DNA of 28,628 bases from an uncultured Geobacter sp. (GTDB lineage: Bacteria > Desulfobacterota > Desulfuromonadia > Geobacterales > Geobacteraceae), in the NCBI GenBank assembly GCA_937886325.1, contig CALABV010000114.1, positions 1 through 28,628 on the forward strand, read 5' to 3'. Positions 7,333 through 14,149 of this stretch are shown here, in pieces. The stretch's first letter is position 1. Every line of letters begins with the position of its first letter. The translations under genes were made by a program, and so were the position numbers. Below the pieces are notes generated by a model, which saw only the letters and a program-made list of their open reading frames with translations, did no database searches and had not been told where the DNA came from.

Positions 7333-8097
7333 TCAGATGCGAAAGAGCCGTTCCGCGTTCGCCGTGGTTACCGCCGCCACTTCTTCGAGGGAAATCCTCT
7401 TTATTTCGGCAAGCTTTTCGGCAGTAGCACGAAGAAACGCCGGCTCGTTCTCCCTCCCCCGGAAGGGTTCAGGAGTCATGTCCGGAGCATCGGTTTCCAG
7501 GACCAGGTGCTCAAGGGGGATTCGAGCCGCAAGCTCCGGTGGTTTTACCGCATTCCGATACGTAATCGTTCCCGCGATGGAGATGCGGAGTCCCTCCCTG
7601 ATGAAGTCCCCCGCTGATTCAGGACTGCCGGAAAAGGCGTGCATGACCCCCCCCACCTCCCGGACCCGCTCCTCCCTCACGATGCGGAGCAGGTCCTGAA
7701 ACGCCCGCCGACAGTGCAACAGTACGGGCAGCCCCATCCTCACGGCCATTCGCAACTGACCGCGCAAGGCGGCTACCTGGTCCTCACGGGAAACACCGGC
7801 AACGGTATAATCAAGCCCGATTTCTCCGATGGCGACTCCACATGCGGAGCAGGAGTAGTGCTCGATTTCATCCAGAAGGCCCTCGCGGTACCGAGTCGCC
7901 AGCATGGGGTGAAGACCGAATGAGGGGAAGATCCCCACCTCCCTGTTCGCCAGTTCCGCAATCACACCCCATCCTTCCGGACCGACGCCGGGAATAATAA
8001 ACTTCTCAATCTCCGCACGACGGGCCTCCGCAAGAACGGTGGAACGCCGTGAAGCGAGTGACGGATGGTCAAGGTGACAATGGGTATCGATAATCAT
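7333..8097 (-). CDS. TatD family metal-dependent hydrolase/DNase
   Basis: 254 residues, a TIM-barrel hydrolase of the TatD type. Metal-binding motifs in order: MIIDTHCHLD, FPSFGLHP, AIGEIGLDY, VLLHCRRA, GVMHAFSGS, and LETDAPDMTPEPFRGRENEP. Known: family members are Mg-dependent 3'-5' exonucleases or deoxyribonucleases (YcfH, YjjV, TatD), cytoplasmic. Which paralogue this is cannot be told from motifs. The ATG at 8097 is taken because the protein then begins directly with the conserved motif; a TTG at 8109 would add four residues. It is the first gene of an apparent two-gene operon with gluQ. Confidence 0.92.
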   Translation of the reverse strand: MIIDTHCHLDHPSLASRRSTVLAEARRAEIEKFIIPGVGPEGWGVIAELANREVGIFPSFGLHPMLATRYREGLLDEIEHYSCSACGVAIGEIGLDYTVAGVSREDQVAALRGQLRMAVRMGLPVLLHCRRAFQDLLRIVREERVREVGGVMHAFSGSPESAGDFIREGLRISIAGTITYRNAVKPPELAARIPLEHLVLETDAPDMTPEPFRGRENEPAFLRATAEKLAEIKRISLEEVAAVTTANAERLFRI

Positions 8098-8232
8098 GGG
8101 AAGCACCAAACGAAGACTTTATTCCGGATGAATACGCCCGCCGTCTGCATGCTGTTTTGATTCCATTGTGAACCGGAAAATCAATAAGCACGCTCACCGA
8201 CGCCCCATCCCCTGTTCGGAGACGAAACCGCA

Positions 8233-8261
8233 TTGACAAAAAATGGTCTCTTCTCTATAGT
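8233..8261 (+). promoter_or_regulatory. Sigma70 promoter upstream of the HAD phosphatase gene
   Basis: TTGACA (8233-8238), exactly 17 bp, TATAGT (8256-8261): near-perfect consensus. The predicted start near 8268 leaves about 215 nt before the HAD start codon, enough to hold the small reading frame at 8285-8481. Confidence 0.75.
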
Positions 8262-8284
8262 TTCACCTTTGCGGGATCGAGAAC

Positions 8285-8481
8285 ATGATTCGCCTGCCTC
8301 GTCACATGCCGGCCGGGAACCGCTTCGAACTTGCTCCTCCACGACAGACACGCTTTTTTGACAGCATCGGGGCACCTGCTACACTTACACCAGCAACGGT
8401 TTGAATTTCAACACATTTCCCGACCGCAACCGGTTTTCGGCGTCGTCCGGTCCGAAACCGACCGACACCGGCCAGGATTAA
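8285..8481 (+). pseudogene. Possible small gene (about 65 codons) interrupted by a frameshift
   Basis: Frame A starts at ATG 8285 (MIRLPRHMPAGNRFELAP) and stops at 8402-8404. A second frame, shifted by -1, is open from 8362 and continues as CYTYTSNGLNFNTF to a TAA at 8479-8481, three bases before the HAD ATG at 8485. Joining the frames at the run GGGG (8369-8372), as if one G were missing, gives one protein of about 65 residues. Both halves favour G or C at third codon positions. A GGGAT sequence lies 7 nt before the ATG. No family is recognised. It could be a decayed gene, a sequencing deletion in the G run, or two unrelated open stretches. Confidence 0.4.
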
Positions 8482-8484
8482 GCA

Positions 8485-9144
8485 ATGTTCACGAGCATCC
8501 GGGCTATTGTATTCGACCTTGACGGAACCCTCTACGTCAACAAGGGTCTGGCCGAAGAAATCAACCGCGCCGCATGCGGTTACATTTCGACGATGAGGGG
8601 GGTATCCCCCAATGACGCCGCATCGCTCATCGAGAAAACACGGGAAAGGATGTCCCGCGAATGCGGTGAGGAAGCAACCCTGACCTCGGTCTGCACCGAA
8701 CTGGGCGGCACTGTCTCAGGCTTTCATCGAGCAGCTGCGAAGTCGGTCCACCCTGAATCGTGGCTGACGCGTGACGACCGGCTGATGAGTCTGCTCACCG
8801 GGCTCGCGGAGCATTTTGATCTGTACATCTATACCAACAACAACCGCATCCTGACCAACAGGATAGTGGGCGCACTGGGAATCCCGCTGTTTTTCCGCGA
8901 CATATTCACCATCGAGTACCTCTGGAAGCCGAAGCCGAACAGGTCCGCGCTGAACAAGATCTTCACCTCCATCGGCAGGAAACCGGCTGAATGTCTTTTT
9001 GTCGGGGATCGCTACGATATCGACCTGCGCATGCCCGAGGAGATGGGATGCGCGGTTTTCCTGGTTACGGAAGTACAGGATCTGCTGGGGCTGACGCAGG
9101 CCCTCTCCGGAAACAATGCATGGCGGACTGAAATGCGATCCTGA
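8485..9144 (+). CDS. HAD superfamily phosphatase
   Basis: 219 residues with the four HAD motifs: motif I VFDLDGTLY (Asp at 12 and 14), motif II YIYTNNN, motif III Lys in WKPKPNRSALNKI, and motif IV VGDRYDIDL. Known: such enzymes use the first Asp to form a phospho-aspartate and hydrolyse phosphate esters in the cytoplasm. The helical cap between motifs I and II places it in the HAD-IA group, which includes phosphoglycolate phosphatases and pyrimidine 5'-nucleotidases; the substrate cannot be told. The ATG at 8485 has AGGA 8 nt upstream. It is driven by the promoter at 8233-8261 together with the possible small frameshifted gene before it. Confidence 0.88.
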   Translation: MFTSIRAIVFDLDGTLYVNKGLAEEINRAACGYISTMRGVSPNDAASLIEKTRERMSRECGEEATLTSVCTELGGTVSGFHRAAAKSVHPESWLTRDDRLMSLLTGLAEHFDLYIYTNNNRILTNRIVGALGIPLFFRDIFTIEYLWKPKPNRSALNKIFTSIGRKPAECLFVGDRYDIDLRMPEEMGCAVFLVTEVQDLLGLTQALSGNNAWRTEMRS

Positions 9145-9221
9145 AAATTCCAGGCCGTCGAACCGTTTGTTGGCAGTAATGGAATGCCGATAATTTAACA
9201 GTACCTCTGAAAGGTTGATCA

Positions 9222-10724
9222 GTGCAAACAGAACCGACCCTTACCACGGGCATGCTTTCGCGGCCGTCCGAAACTCCTCCCGCCGCCGCGGGCAAAGAAA
9301 CTCCGACCCGGACGGAAAAAGACCCTCTCGGCACTCTCGAAGTTCCCGCCGAAGCCTACTACGGTGTCCAGACAGCCCGGGCAATCTTCAATTTTCCCAT
9401 ATCCGATCTCAGGCCTCATCCAGCCCTGGTATGGGCGACCCTGATCATAAAATCGTGCGCTGCCACGGCAAACATGGCCACCGGACGTCTCTCCAGGGAG
9501 ACGGGAGAAGCTATCGTCCGTGCTGCTGAGGAGGCCCTTTCCGGCTCCCTCGACGACCAGTTCGTTATCGATCCCTTTCAGGCTGGAGCGGGGACATCCC
9601 ACAACATGAACGTTAACGAGGTGCTTGCCAATCGGGCCGAAGAGATCCTGGGAGGCATCCGGGGAGCGTATTCGAAGGTCAACCCCAACGACCATGTGAA
9701 TATGGCCCAGTCCACCAACGATGTCTTCCCCACCGCAATGCGCCTCTCCTCGCTGAGGATGATGGATCTGCTGGAACCGGAGCTTGAACGGCTGAAGAAT
9801 CTTCTGCGACTCAAGGGGGCGGAATTCGACGGCATCCTCAAATCGGGCAGAACTCATCTCCAGGACGCGGTCCCCATCAGGCTGGGCCAGGAGTTCGAAG
9901 CATACGCCGCTGCCGTTGAAAAAAACATCGCCGGCATTCGCCGCTGCCGGGACGTCCTTCTGGAGCTGGGCATAGGAGGGACAGCCGTCGGCACCGGCCT
10001 GAACGCCGAAGAACGCTATATCGAGATTGTGGTGGAAGCCATCGGCCGGAAAACCGGCTTCGCCGTGCGTACCGCCGCGGATCTCATCGAAACGACCCAG
10101 AACATGGACCCGTTTGTCGCGCTCTCCTCCTCCCTCAAAGGACTTGCCGTCAACCTGACAAGGATCGCGAACGACCTTCGCCTTCTTTCCTCCGGACCCA
10201 TGACCGGCCTCAATGAAATCAATCTGCCTCCGGTCCAGCCAGGTTCGTCCATCATGCCTGGAAAAGTCAATCCGGTGATCCCCGAGATGGTCAACATGGT
10301 ATCGTTCCAGGTGATGGGCGCGGACACGACGGTGACGCTCGCCGCGCAGGCCGGACAGCTGGAGTTGAACGTCATGATGCCGGTCATCATCTACAATATC
10401 CTGTTTTCCATGGAGATCCTGAAAAACGCCGTCCATAAGCTCGGCGAATCCTGCATCGAAGGGATAACCGCGAACGTCGCACGCTGTTCCGGGTACCTGG
10501 AGAGCTCCGTGGGCATGGCCACGGTGCTTGCCCCCCATATCGGGTACGCCGCCGCGGCGGAGATCGCGAAAGAATCCCTGCGCACCGGCAGAAGTACAAA
10601 AGAGATTATCCTATCCCGCAAGTTCCTCTCCCCGGAGGCTCTCGCGGAGATCATCGATCCCTATCCGTTAACTACACCCGGAGTCTCGGGAAAAAGGGAT
10701 ACAAAAACAAAGGAGGACGTATAA
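9222..10724 (+). CDS. aspA: Aspartate ammonia-lyase (aspartase)
   Basis: 500 residues, aspartase/fumarase superfamily. The fingerprint GSSIMPGKVNP is at 341-351. Other conserved blocks are AGAGTSHNMNVNEVLANRA (substrate loop), NPNDHVNMAQSTNDVFPTAM and GRTHLQDAVP. The aspartase-like segments LSSGPMTGLNEINLPPVQ and AGQLELNVM favour AspA over FumC. Known: it interconverts L-aspartate with fumarate and ammonium, linking nitrogen metabolism to fumarate, useful in fumarate-respiring anaerobes. The chosen start is GTG 9222, with AAAGG upstream. The conserved core begins only near residue 31 (TEKDPLGTLEVPAEAYYGVQ), so there is a roughly 30-residue Pro/Thr-rich N-terminal extension. The stop codon abuts the next gene's ATG, indicating translational coupling. 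Confidence 0.93.
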   Translation: MQTEPTLTTGMLSRPSETPPAAAGKETPTRTEKDPLGTLEVPAEAYYGVQTARAIFNFPISDLRPHPALVWATLIIKSCAATANMATGRLSRETGEAIVRAAEEALSGSLDDQFVIDPFQAGAGTSHNMNVNEVLANRAEEILGGIRGAYSKVNPNDHVNMAQSTNDVFPTAMRLSSLRMMDLLEPELERLKNLLRLKGAEFDGILKSGRTHLQDAVPIRLGQEFEAYAAAVEKNIAGIRRCRDVLLELGIGGTAVGTGLNAEERYIEIVVEAIGRKTGFAVRTAADLIETTQNMDPFVALSSSLKGLAVNLTRIANDLRLLSSGPMTGLNEINLPPVQPGSSIMPGKVNPVIPEMVNMVSFQVMGADTTVTLAAQAGQLELNVMMPVIIYNILFSMEILKNAVHKLGESCIEGITANVARCSGYLESSVGMATVLAPHIGYAAAAEIAKESLRTGRSTKEIILSRKFLSPEALAEIIDPYPLTTPGVSGKRDTKTKEDV

Positions 10725-10946
10725 ATGATCGAAGAAGTGAAGAAAGTGCTGGAGATGATTCGCCCCGCTCTGCAGGCGGACGGCGGCGACGTTGAGTTTG
10801 TCGAAATGACGGAAGACGGTGTCGTGCGGGTAAGACTCCAAGGCGCATGCGGATCCTGCCCCATGGCAACCGTGACGCTGAAAAACGGAATCGAGAAAAC
10901 CCTCAAGGAGAAAGTGCCGGGCGTCAAGGAAGTCGTTCGGGTCTGA
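10725..10946 (+). CDS. NifU C-terminal domain iron-sulfur protein (Nfu)
   Basis: 73 residues, a stand-alone NifU C-terminal (Nfu) domain. It has the conserved start RPALQADGGDVEFVEM and the cluster-binding GACGSCPMATVTLKNGIE with CxxC. Known: Nfu proteins hold or carry a [4Fe-4S] cluster bridged between two monomers and pass it to target enzymes in the cytoplasm. A strong ribosome-binding site (AAAGGAGG) overlaps the end of aspA, and its ATG directly follows the aspA TAA. Which enzyme it serves here is not shown; class II fumarases and AspA themselves carry no cluster. Confidence 0.93.
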   Translation: MIEEVKKVLEMIRPALQADGGDVEFVEMTEDGVVRVRLQGACGSCPMATVTLKNGIEKTLKEKVPGVKEVVRV

Positions 10947-11004
10947 CGACGTTTTCAATCAGGCGCGGGTCTCCCCGCGCCCCAATTCCCTCCGAGGAAC
11001 CGCC

Positions 11005-12195
11005 ATGTCTTTTCCTCGACAAAAAAGACGCCCCGGTTTTTTTCGCTCGCGCCGCTTCCTCGCCCGCTTCCGAAGGACCACCCAGGCGACGCTTTTCCAC
11101 GAAAACAGGGTAGACCTCTTTCGCCATGGTGGTGATTTTTTCCCCGCCATGCTCCGTGAGTTCTCCTCGGCGCGCAGCCACATCTGCCTCGAATTCTACA
11201 TCATACGAGACGACCGAAGCGGCGCCCTCTTCGCCGATGCGCTCCTGCGCGCGCTGGAACGGGGCGTTTCGGTTTTTCTTGTGTATGACTACATCGGCTG
11301 CATCGATACACCGGGCTCATTCTTTCGCAGGTTGGAGGAAGGGGGGGTACGGTGCCTTCCCTTCAACCGCCCGCCGTTCAAGAGAGGGCTTACGTGGTTC
11401 GACAGGCGCAATCACCGGAAGTTCGCCGTCATCGACGGCACTCGCGCATTTCTGGGCGGGATGAACATCGGCGATGAATATGCCGGTTTCGGTGACAGCG
11501 TAACCCGATGGCGGGATATGGGTATCCGCTTGGAAGGACCTGCCGCGACCGAACTGCAGCGGCTTTTTCTTGAGACATGGGGGGATGAGGACGGCAAGCC
11601 TCCACCAGCCCTGCCCTTCCCCTTGCCTCCCCCTGCACCGGAGGGGGGAGCGGACATCATGGTCGTCAGCGGAGGCCCGCACCAAAGCCGTTCCTTTATC
11701 CGCACTTCGTTCCGCCTCGCCATTGCCGGGGCATCCGAGACCGTCAAAATCATCACTCCCTATTTCGTTCCCGGTCCGTTATTTGTCCGTTCTTTGCTTC
11801 GCGCCGCGAAACGGGGAGTCCGGGTCCAACTCTTGCTGCCGGCCGTCAGCGATGTCCCGCTGGCCCAGATTGCCGGAAAGGCGTACCTTACCCCGCTTCT
11901 GAAAAGCGGCATTGAAATCTACAAGCGGGAAGGAACGGTGCTTCACGCCAAGCTGATGCTCATCGACGACTGCTGGACCACTTTAGGGTCCGCCAACCTG
12001 GATATGCGGAGCTTTCACAGGAACTACGAGATCAACGTTGTCATCGACAGCCACGACTTCGGAGAGATGGCGGCGGAAATGTTTGACGAGGAACTAGCGA
12101 AATCCCGCAGGGTAACACTTCAGGAACTTGAAGCGGGCACCTGGTTCGAGAAGCTTCTGGAACGCCTGTGTGACCCGATCCGCCGCTTCCTGTAA
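11005..12195 (+). CDS. cls: Cardiolipin synthase/phospholipase D family protein (ClsB-like)
   Basis: 396 residues with two phospholipase D HKD motifs: NHRKFAVIDG (His137, Lys139, Asp144) and LHAKLMLID (His314, Lys316, Asp321). Each is followed by the usual small-residue segment (FLGGMNIGDEY and LGSANLDMRSFHRNYEIN). Known: bacterial cardiolipin synthases of this type join phosphatidyl groups, using two phosphatidylglycerols or a related pair. There are no N-terminal membrane helices, only a very basic start (RQKRRPGFFRSRRFLARFRR). This makes it ClsB (YbhO)-like, probably peripheral at the inner membrane. The ATG at 11005 has GAGGAA upstream. It lies 58 bp after nfu and may be cotranscribed. 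A Pro-rich linker (about 199-213) joins the two halves. Confidence 0.87.
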   Translation: MSFPRQKRRPGFFRSRRFLARFRRTTQATLFHENRVDLFRHGGDFFPAMLREFSSARSHICLEFYIIRDDRSGALFADALLRALERGVSVFLVYDYIGCIDTPGSFFRRLEEGGVRCLPFNRPPFKRGLTWFDRRNHRKFAVIDGTRAFLGGMNIGDEYAGFGDSVTRWRDMGIRLEGPAATELQRLFLETWGDEDGKPPPALPFPLPPPAPEGGADIMVVSGGPHQSRSFIRTSFRLAIAGASETVKIITPYFVPGPLFVRSLLRAAKRGVRVQLLLPAVSDVPLAQIAGKAYLTPLLKSGIEIYKREGTVLHAKLMLIDDCWTTLGSANLDMRSFHRNYEINVVIDSHDFGEMAAEMFDEELAKSRRVTLQELEAGTWFEKLLERLCDPIRRFL

Positions 12196-12370
12196 CCTGA
12201 ATCGTGATGCCTGAATGCCGAGGCGATCGGAATGCCGGGGTTTGAACGTCGCCGACGCTGTTTCACGCCGGGTAAACGTCGTCGGGCCGGTTCAACCCAC
12301 GCGAATGCAGGAAACCGAGGCGTTCCGCAAAGGCGAAGGCGTGACGGCGTCAGGGATTCAGGCGCACAAT
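12196..12370. other. Intergenic stretch downstream of cls
   Basis: About 175 bp between the cls stop and the bidirectional terminator. I see no ORF with a ribosome-binding site, no promoter and no repeat. Confidence 0.5.
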
Positions 12371-12373
12371 AAG

Positions 12374-12408
12374 AAAGGCCCCCCGTCTCTGGCGGACAGG
12401 GGGCCTTT
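12374..12408. terminator. Bidirectional hairpin terminator
   Basis: A 10-bp GC-rich stem, AAAGGCCCCC (12374-12383) with GGGGGCCTTT (12399-12408). It can be extended by outer arms GGCGCACAA (12361-12369) and TTGTGTGCGCC (12413-12423). The T-rich flank is better on the minus strand (TTTCTTATTG), so it probably ends the minus-strand mini-gene and, less strongly, cls transcription. Confidence 0.75.
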
Positions 12409-12444
12409 GCTGTTGTGTGCGCCCGACGCCCTACACGCGCCGGG

Positions 12445-12507
12445 CTACCTAGGGCATCCCTCTTTGCAGCGGGTTACCGGACGAAGCATGAACAGTGTGG
12501 TCCACAT
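12445..12507 (-). CDS. 20-codon mini-ORF in its own transcription unit
   Basis: On the minus strand an ATG at 12507 is preceded by AAAGGAGG with 8-nt spacing, the best kind of ribosome-binding site. The peptide begins MWTTLFMLRP and ends CKEGCPR with two cysteines; the stop TAG is at 12447-12445. A consensus promoter lies at 12559-12587 and a strong terminator at 12374-12408, giving a predicted RNA of about 185 nt. There is no gene immediately downstream (cls is convergent), so it is not a leader peptide in the usual sense. It could be a small protein, a dual-function small RNA, or an RNA whose ORF is regulatory. I know no family for it. Confidence 0.55.
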   Translation of the reverse strand: MWTTLFMLRPVTRCKEGCPR

Positions 12508-12558
12508 AGTGTCATCCTCCTTTCACGGGATTTTTGTCCCATCGTTCCGTTTGACTAC

Positions 12559-12587
12559 ATGATAATCACCGTCCGAACTAATGTCAA
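12559..12587 (-). promoter_or_regulatory. Sigma70 promoter of the mini-gene
   Basis: On the minus strand: TTGACA (12587-12582), 17-bp spacer, TATCAT (12564-12559). The predicted start near 12552 gives a 45-nt leader holding a small GGGA/TCCC hairpin just upstream of the ribosome-binding site. Confidence 0.7.
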
Positions 12588-12603
12588 CAGTCCATTTATC
12601 TTA

Positions 12604-13731
12604 TTATATATATTTATTTATAAATTCAAGTAGCCGTGACTTCCTGATTCCAAGGGCGTTTTCCGGGCAGAGTTCTCTGCAACAGAAACATCGGATACAG
12701 CGTCGATAATCGATCCGGAGCTTACCGTTCACTATTTCCATGGCACGGGGCGGGCAGACATCTTTGCAAATGCCGCACAGTATGCACTTTTCAGGAATCG
12801 GATACGGACAGGCGGTGAAATGATTTCTCATGAATCTTGAAAGAAAACGCGGCAGCCCGAACTGAACGGAAGAGGACCGCGGAAGGAGAAAGTCATCGAT
12901 CCGAACTTCCGGCAAGGGACACCCGATTGTTGAAATCGTCTCTCTCTCAGCGCCCGCTATTCCCATGTTGCGGGCGACGCGTTCAACATAGAGGATGTTC
13001 CCGGGAATACCGAGAATTTCTCCGGCAATGACATCAACCGCAACCGGATTGACCCCGGCAAGCACCAACCCGACCGACCGGGGGTTCCCGCTGCTGGGGC
13101 CGTCACCTTCCATGGCGACAATCGCGTCAACGATATTCAGGTCGGGCTTCCTCAACCGGTATATATCCAGCAGCATCCCCGCGAAAAGCAGACGATCTTC
13201 TCCCGCTTTCAAATGCCATGCGGGTTTTGCCATGCCCACGACCGCGCCGAACAGGTTTTTCACTGAACAGGTCATGGTCATCATCTCGTGGGTTTTCAGC
13301 TTGGGAAGATTGATTACACGATCAGCCTCCAGGTAGGGCTTTGCGAGTTCAAACCTCTTGAAAACCCCTTCTCCCGAAACCTCCAGTGCTTCCTTGAATT
13401 CAACGAGTTCGGCGCCGGTTTCTTTGACCACGTTGAGAATGCCGCTCGCCTCAGCGACTTTCACCAGTCTCCCCACTCCGGGGCTGTCTCCCACCAGCGG
13501 GATACCGCCTGCATCCCGAACCAGTTCGATTACGGCCCTGACCACCTCCGGATGGGTGGTGACCGCGGCCTCGGCTTGTTTTGCGGAAAGCATATTCGGT
13601 TTGAGAAGAACCCTGTCTCCAGGGTTTACAAAAGCCTTCATCCCACCCAGGTGTGACAGAAGGCGTTCAACGCTGTTTTTTACCTCGGAGCGGGCATAGC
13701 CGCCCGCCCTTTCCAGTGCAACCAGATGCAT
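12604..13731 (-). CDS. DUF362 protein with C-terminal 2[4Fe-4S] ferredoxin domain
   Basis: 375 residues. The first 290 or so match the DUF362 type: VLLKPNMLSAKQAEAAVTTHP, VVGDSPG-like PLVGDSPGVGR, and INLPKLKTHEMMTMTCSVKNLFG. The C-terminus has two ferredoxin motifs, CILCGICKDVCPPRAM and CIRCFCCRELCPENAL, each CxxCxxCxxxCP and so binding one [4Fe-4S] cluster. Known: DUF362/ferredoxin fusions are common in anaerobes; their substrates are undefined and they are thought to be redox proteins. There is no signal peptide or membrane helix. The ATG at 13731 lacks a clear ribosome-binding site. It is divergent from a small ferredoxin gene (13874), a possible electron-transfer partner (inference). No hairpin terminator follows; the sequence after it is a very AT-rich tract. 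Confidence 0.85.
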   Translation of the reverse strand: MHLVALERAGGYARSEVKNSVERLLSHLGGMKAFVNPGDRVLLKPNMLSAKQAEAAVTTHPEVVRAVIELVRDAGGIPLVGDSPGVGRLVKVAEASGILNVVKETGAELVEFKEALEVSGEGVFKRFELAKPYLEADRVINLPKLKTHEMMTMTCSVKNLFGAVVGMAKPAWHLKAGEDRLLFAGMLLDIYRLRKPDLNIVDAIVAMEGDGPSSGNPRSVGLVLAGVNPVAVDVIAGEILGIPGNILYVERVARNMGIAGAERETISTIGCPLPEVRIDDFLLPRSSSVQFGLPRFLSRFMRNHFTACPYPIPEKCILCGICKDVCPPRAMEIVNGKLRIDYRRCIRCFCCRELCPENALGIRKSRLLEFINKYI

Positions 13732-13797
13732 GGGGAAGCCCTCGTTTACGGCACATTACGGCCTTCAACAGACCGTCATCGGTTCAAACCTTTCCTC

Positions 13798-13826
13798 TGG
13801 ACATTTATTTCGGCCTATGATATTTT
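13798..13826 (+). promoter_or_regulatory. Candidate sigma70 promoter of the ferredoxin gene
   Basis: TGGACA (13798-13803), 17-bp spacer, TATTTT (13821-13826). The predicted leader is about 40 nt and includes the GGGGAGG ribosome-binding site. Confidence 0.45.
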
Positions 13827-13873
13827 TCGGTCCGCTAAAATTGTTCTACATCAACGAAGGGGAGGTGAATAAA

Positions 13874-14041
13874 TTGGCACATACAATTTCCGACGAATGC
13901 ATCAACTGTGGAGCATGCGACGACTCTTGTCCGGTAGGCGCTATCGCCGAAGCAGGAGGCAAGAGAGTGATCGACGCTGACAACTGTATCGATTGCGGCG
14001 CCTGCGTTGATACATGCCCCGTGAACGCCATCAGTGGTTAG
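13874..14041 (+). CDS. 2[4Fe-4S] ferredoxin
   Basis: 55 residues, clostridial-type bacterial ferredoxin. Two cluster motifs are present: CINCGACDDSCPVGAI and CIDCGACVDTCPVNAI, each CxxCxxCxxxCP. Known: such ferredoxins carry low-potential electrons between cytoplasmic oxidoreductases in anaerobes. The start is TTG at 13874, because GGGGAGG lies 8 nt upstream and the protein then begins MAHTISDEC, the usual ferredoxin start; an earlier in-frame ATG would add 48 unrelated residues. It is flanked by its own candidate promoter and a strong terminator, so it is probably monocistronic. Acidic and very small. Confidence 0.95.
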   Translation: MAHTISDECINCGACDDSCPVGAIAEAGGKRVIDADNCIDCGACVDTCPVNAISG

Positions 14042-14064
14042 ACAAATTTCTTGTGAATGCAATT

Positions 14065-14098
14065 AAGGCGCGCATACTTTTGTATGGGCGCCTTTTTG
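14065..14098 (+). terminator. Rho-independent terminator of the ferredoxin gene
   Basis: A near-perfect hairpin, AAGGCGCGCATAC and GTATGGGCGCCTT, with loop TTTT followed by a run of five T. Confidence 0.88.
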
Positions 14099-14149
14099 TT
14101 GGTACAACCCCTCGATAGGATATTCCGTCAACTCCGATTGGCGGCCCGA

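Noticed and set aside
8262..8484. A riboswitch in the long leader of the HAD gene
   Set aside because: I see no conserved riboswitch core or terminator/antiterminator pair; the leader is better explained by the small, possibly frameshifted, reading frame.
9219..10538. A 439-codon minus-strand frame opposite aspA
   Set aside because: Shadow of aspartase; composition rich in His, Gly and Arg without motifs.
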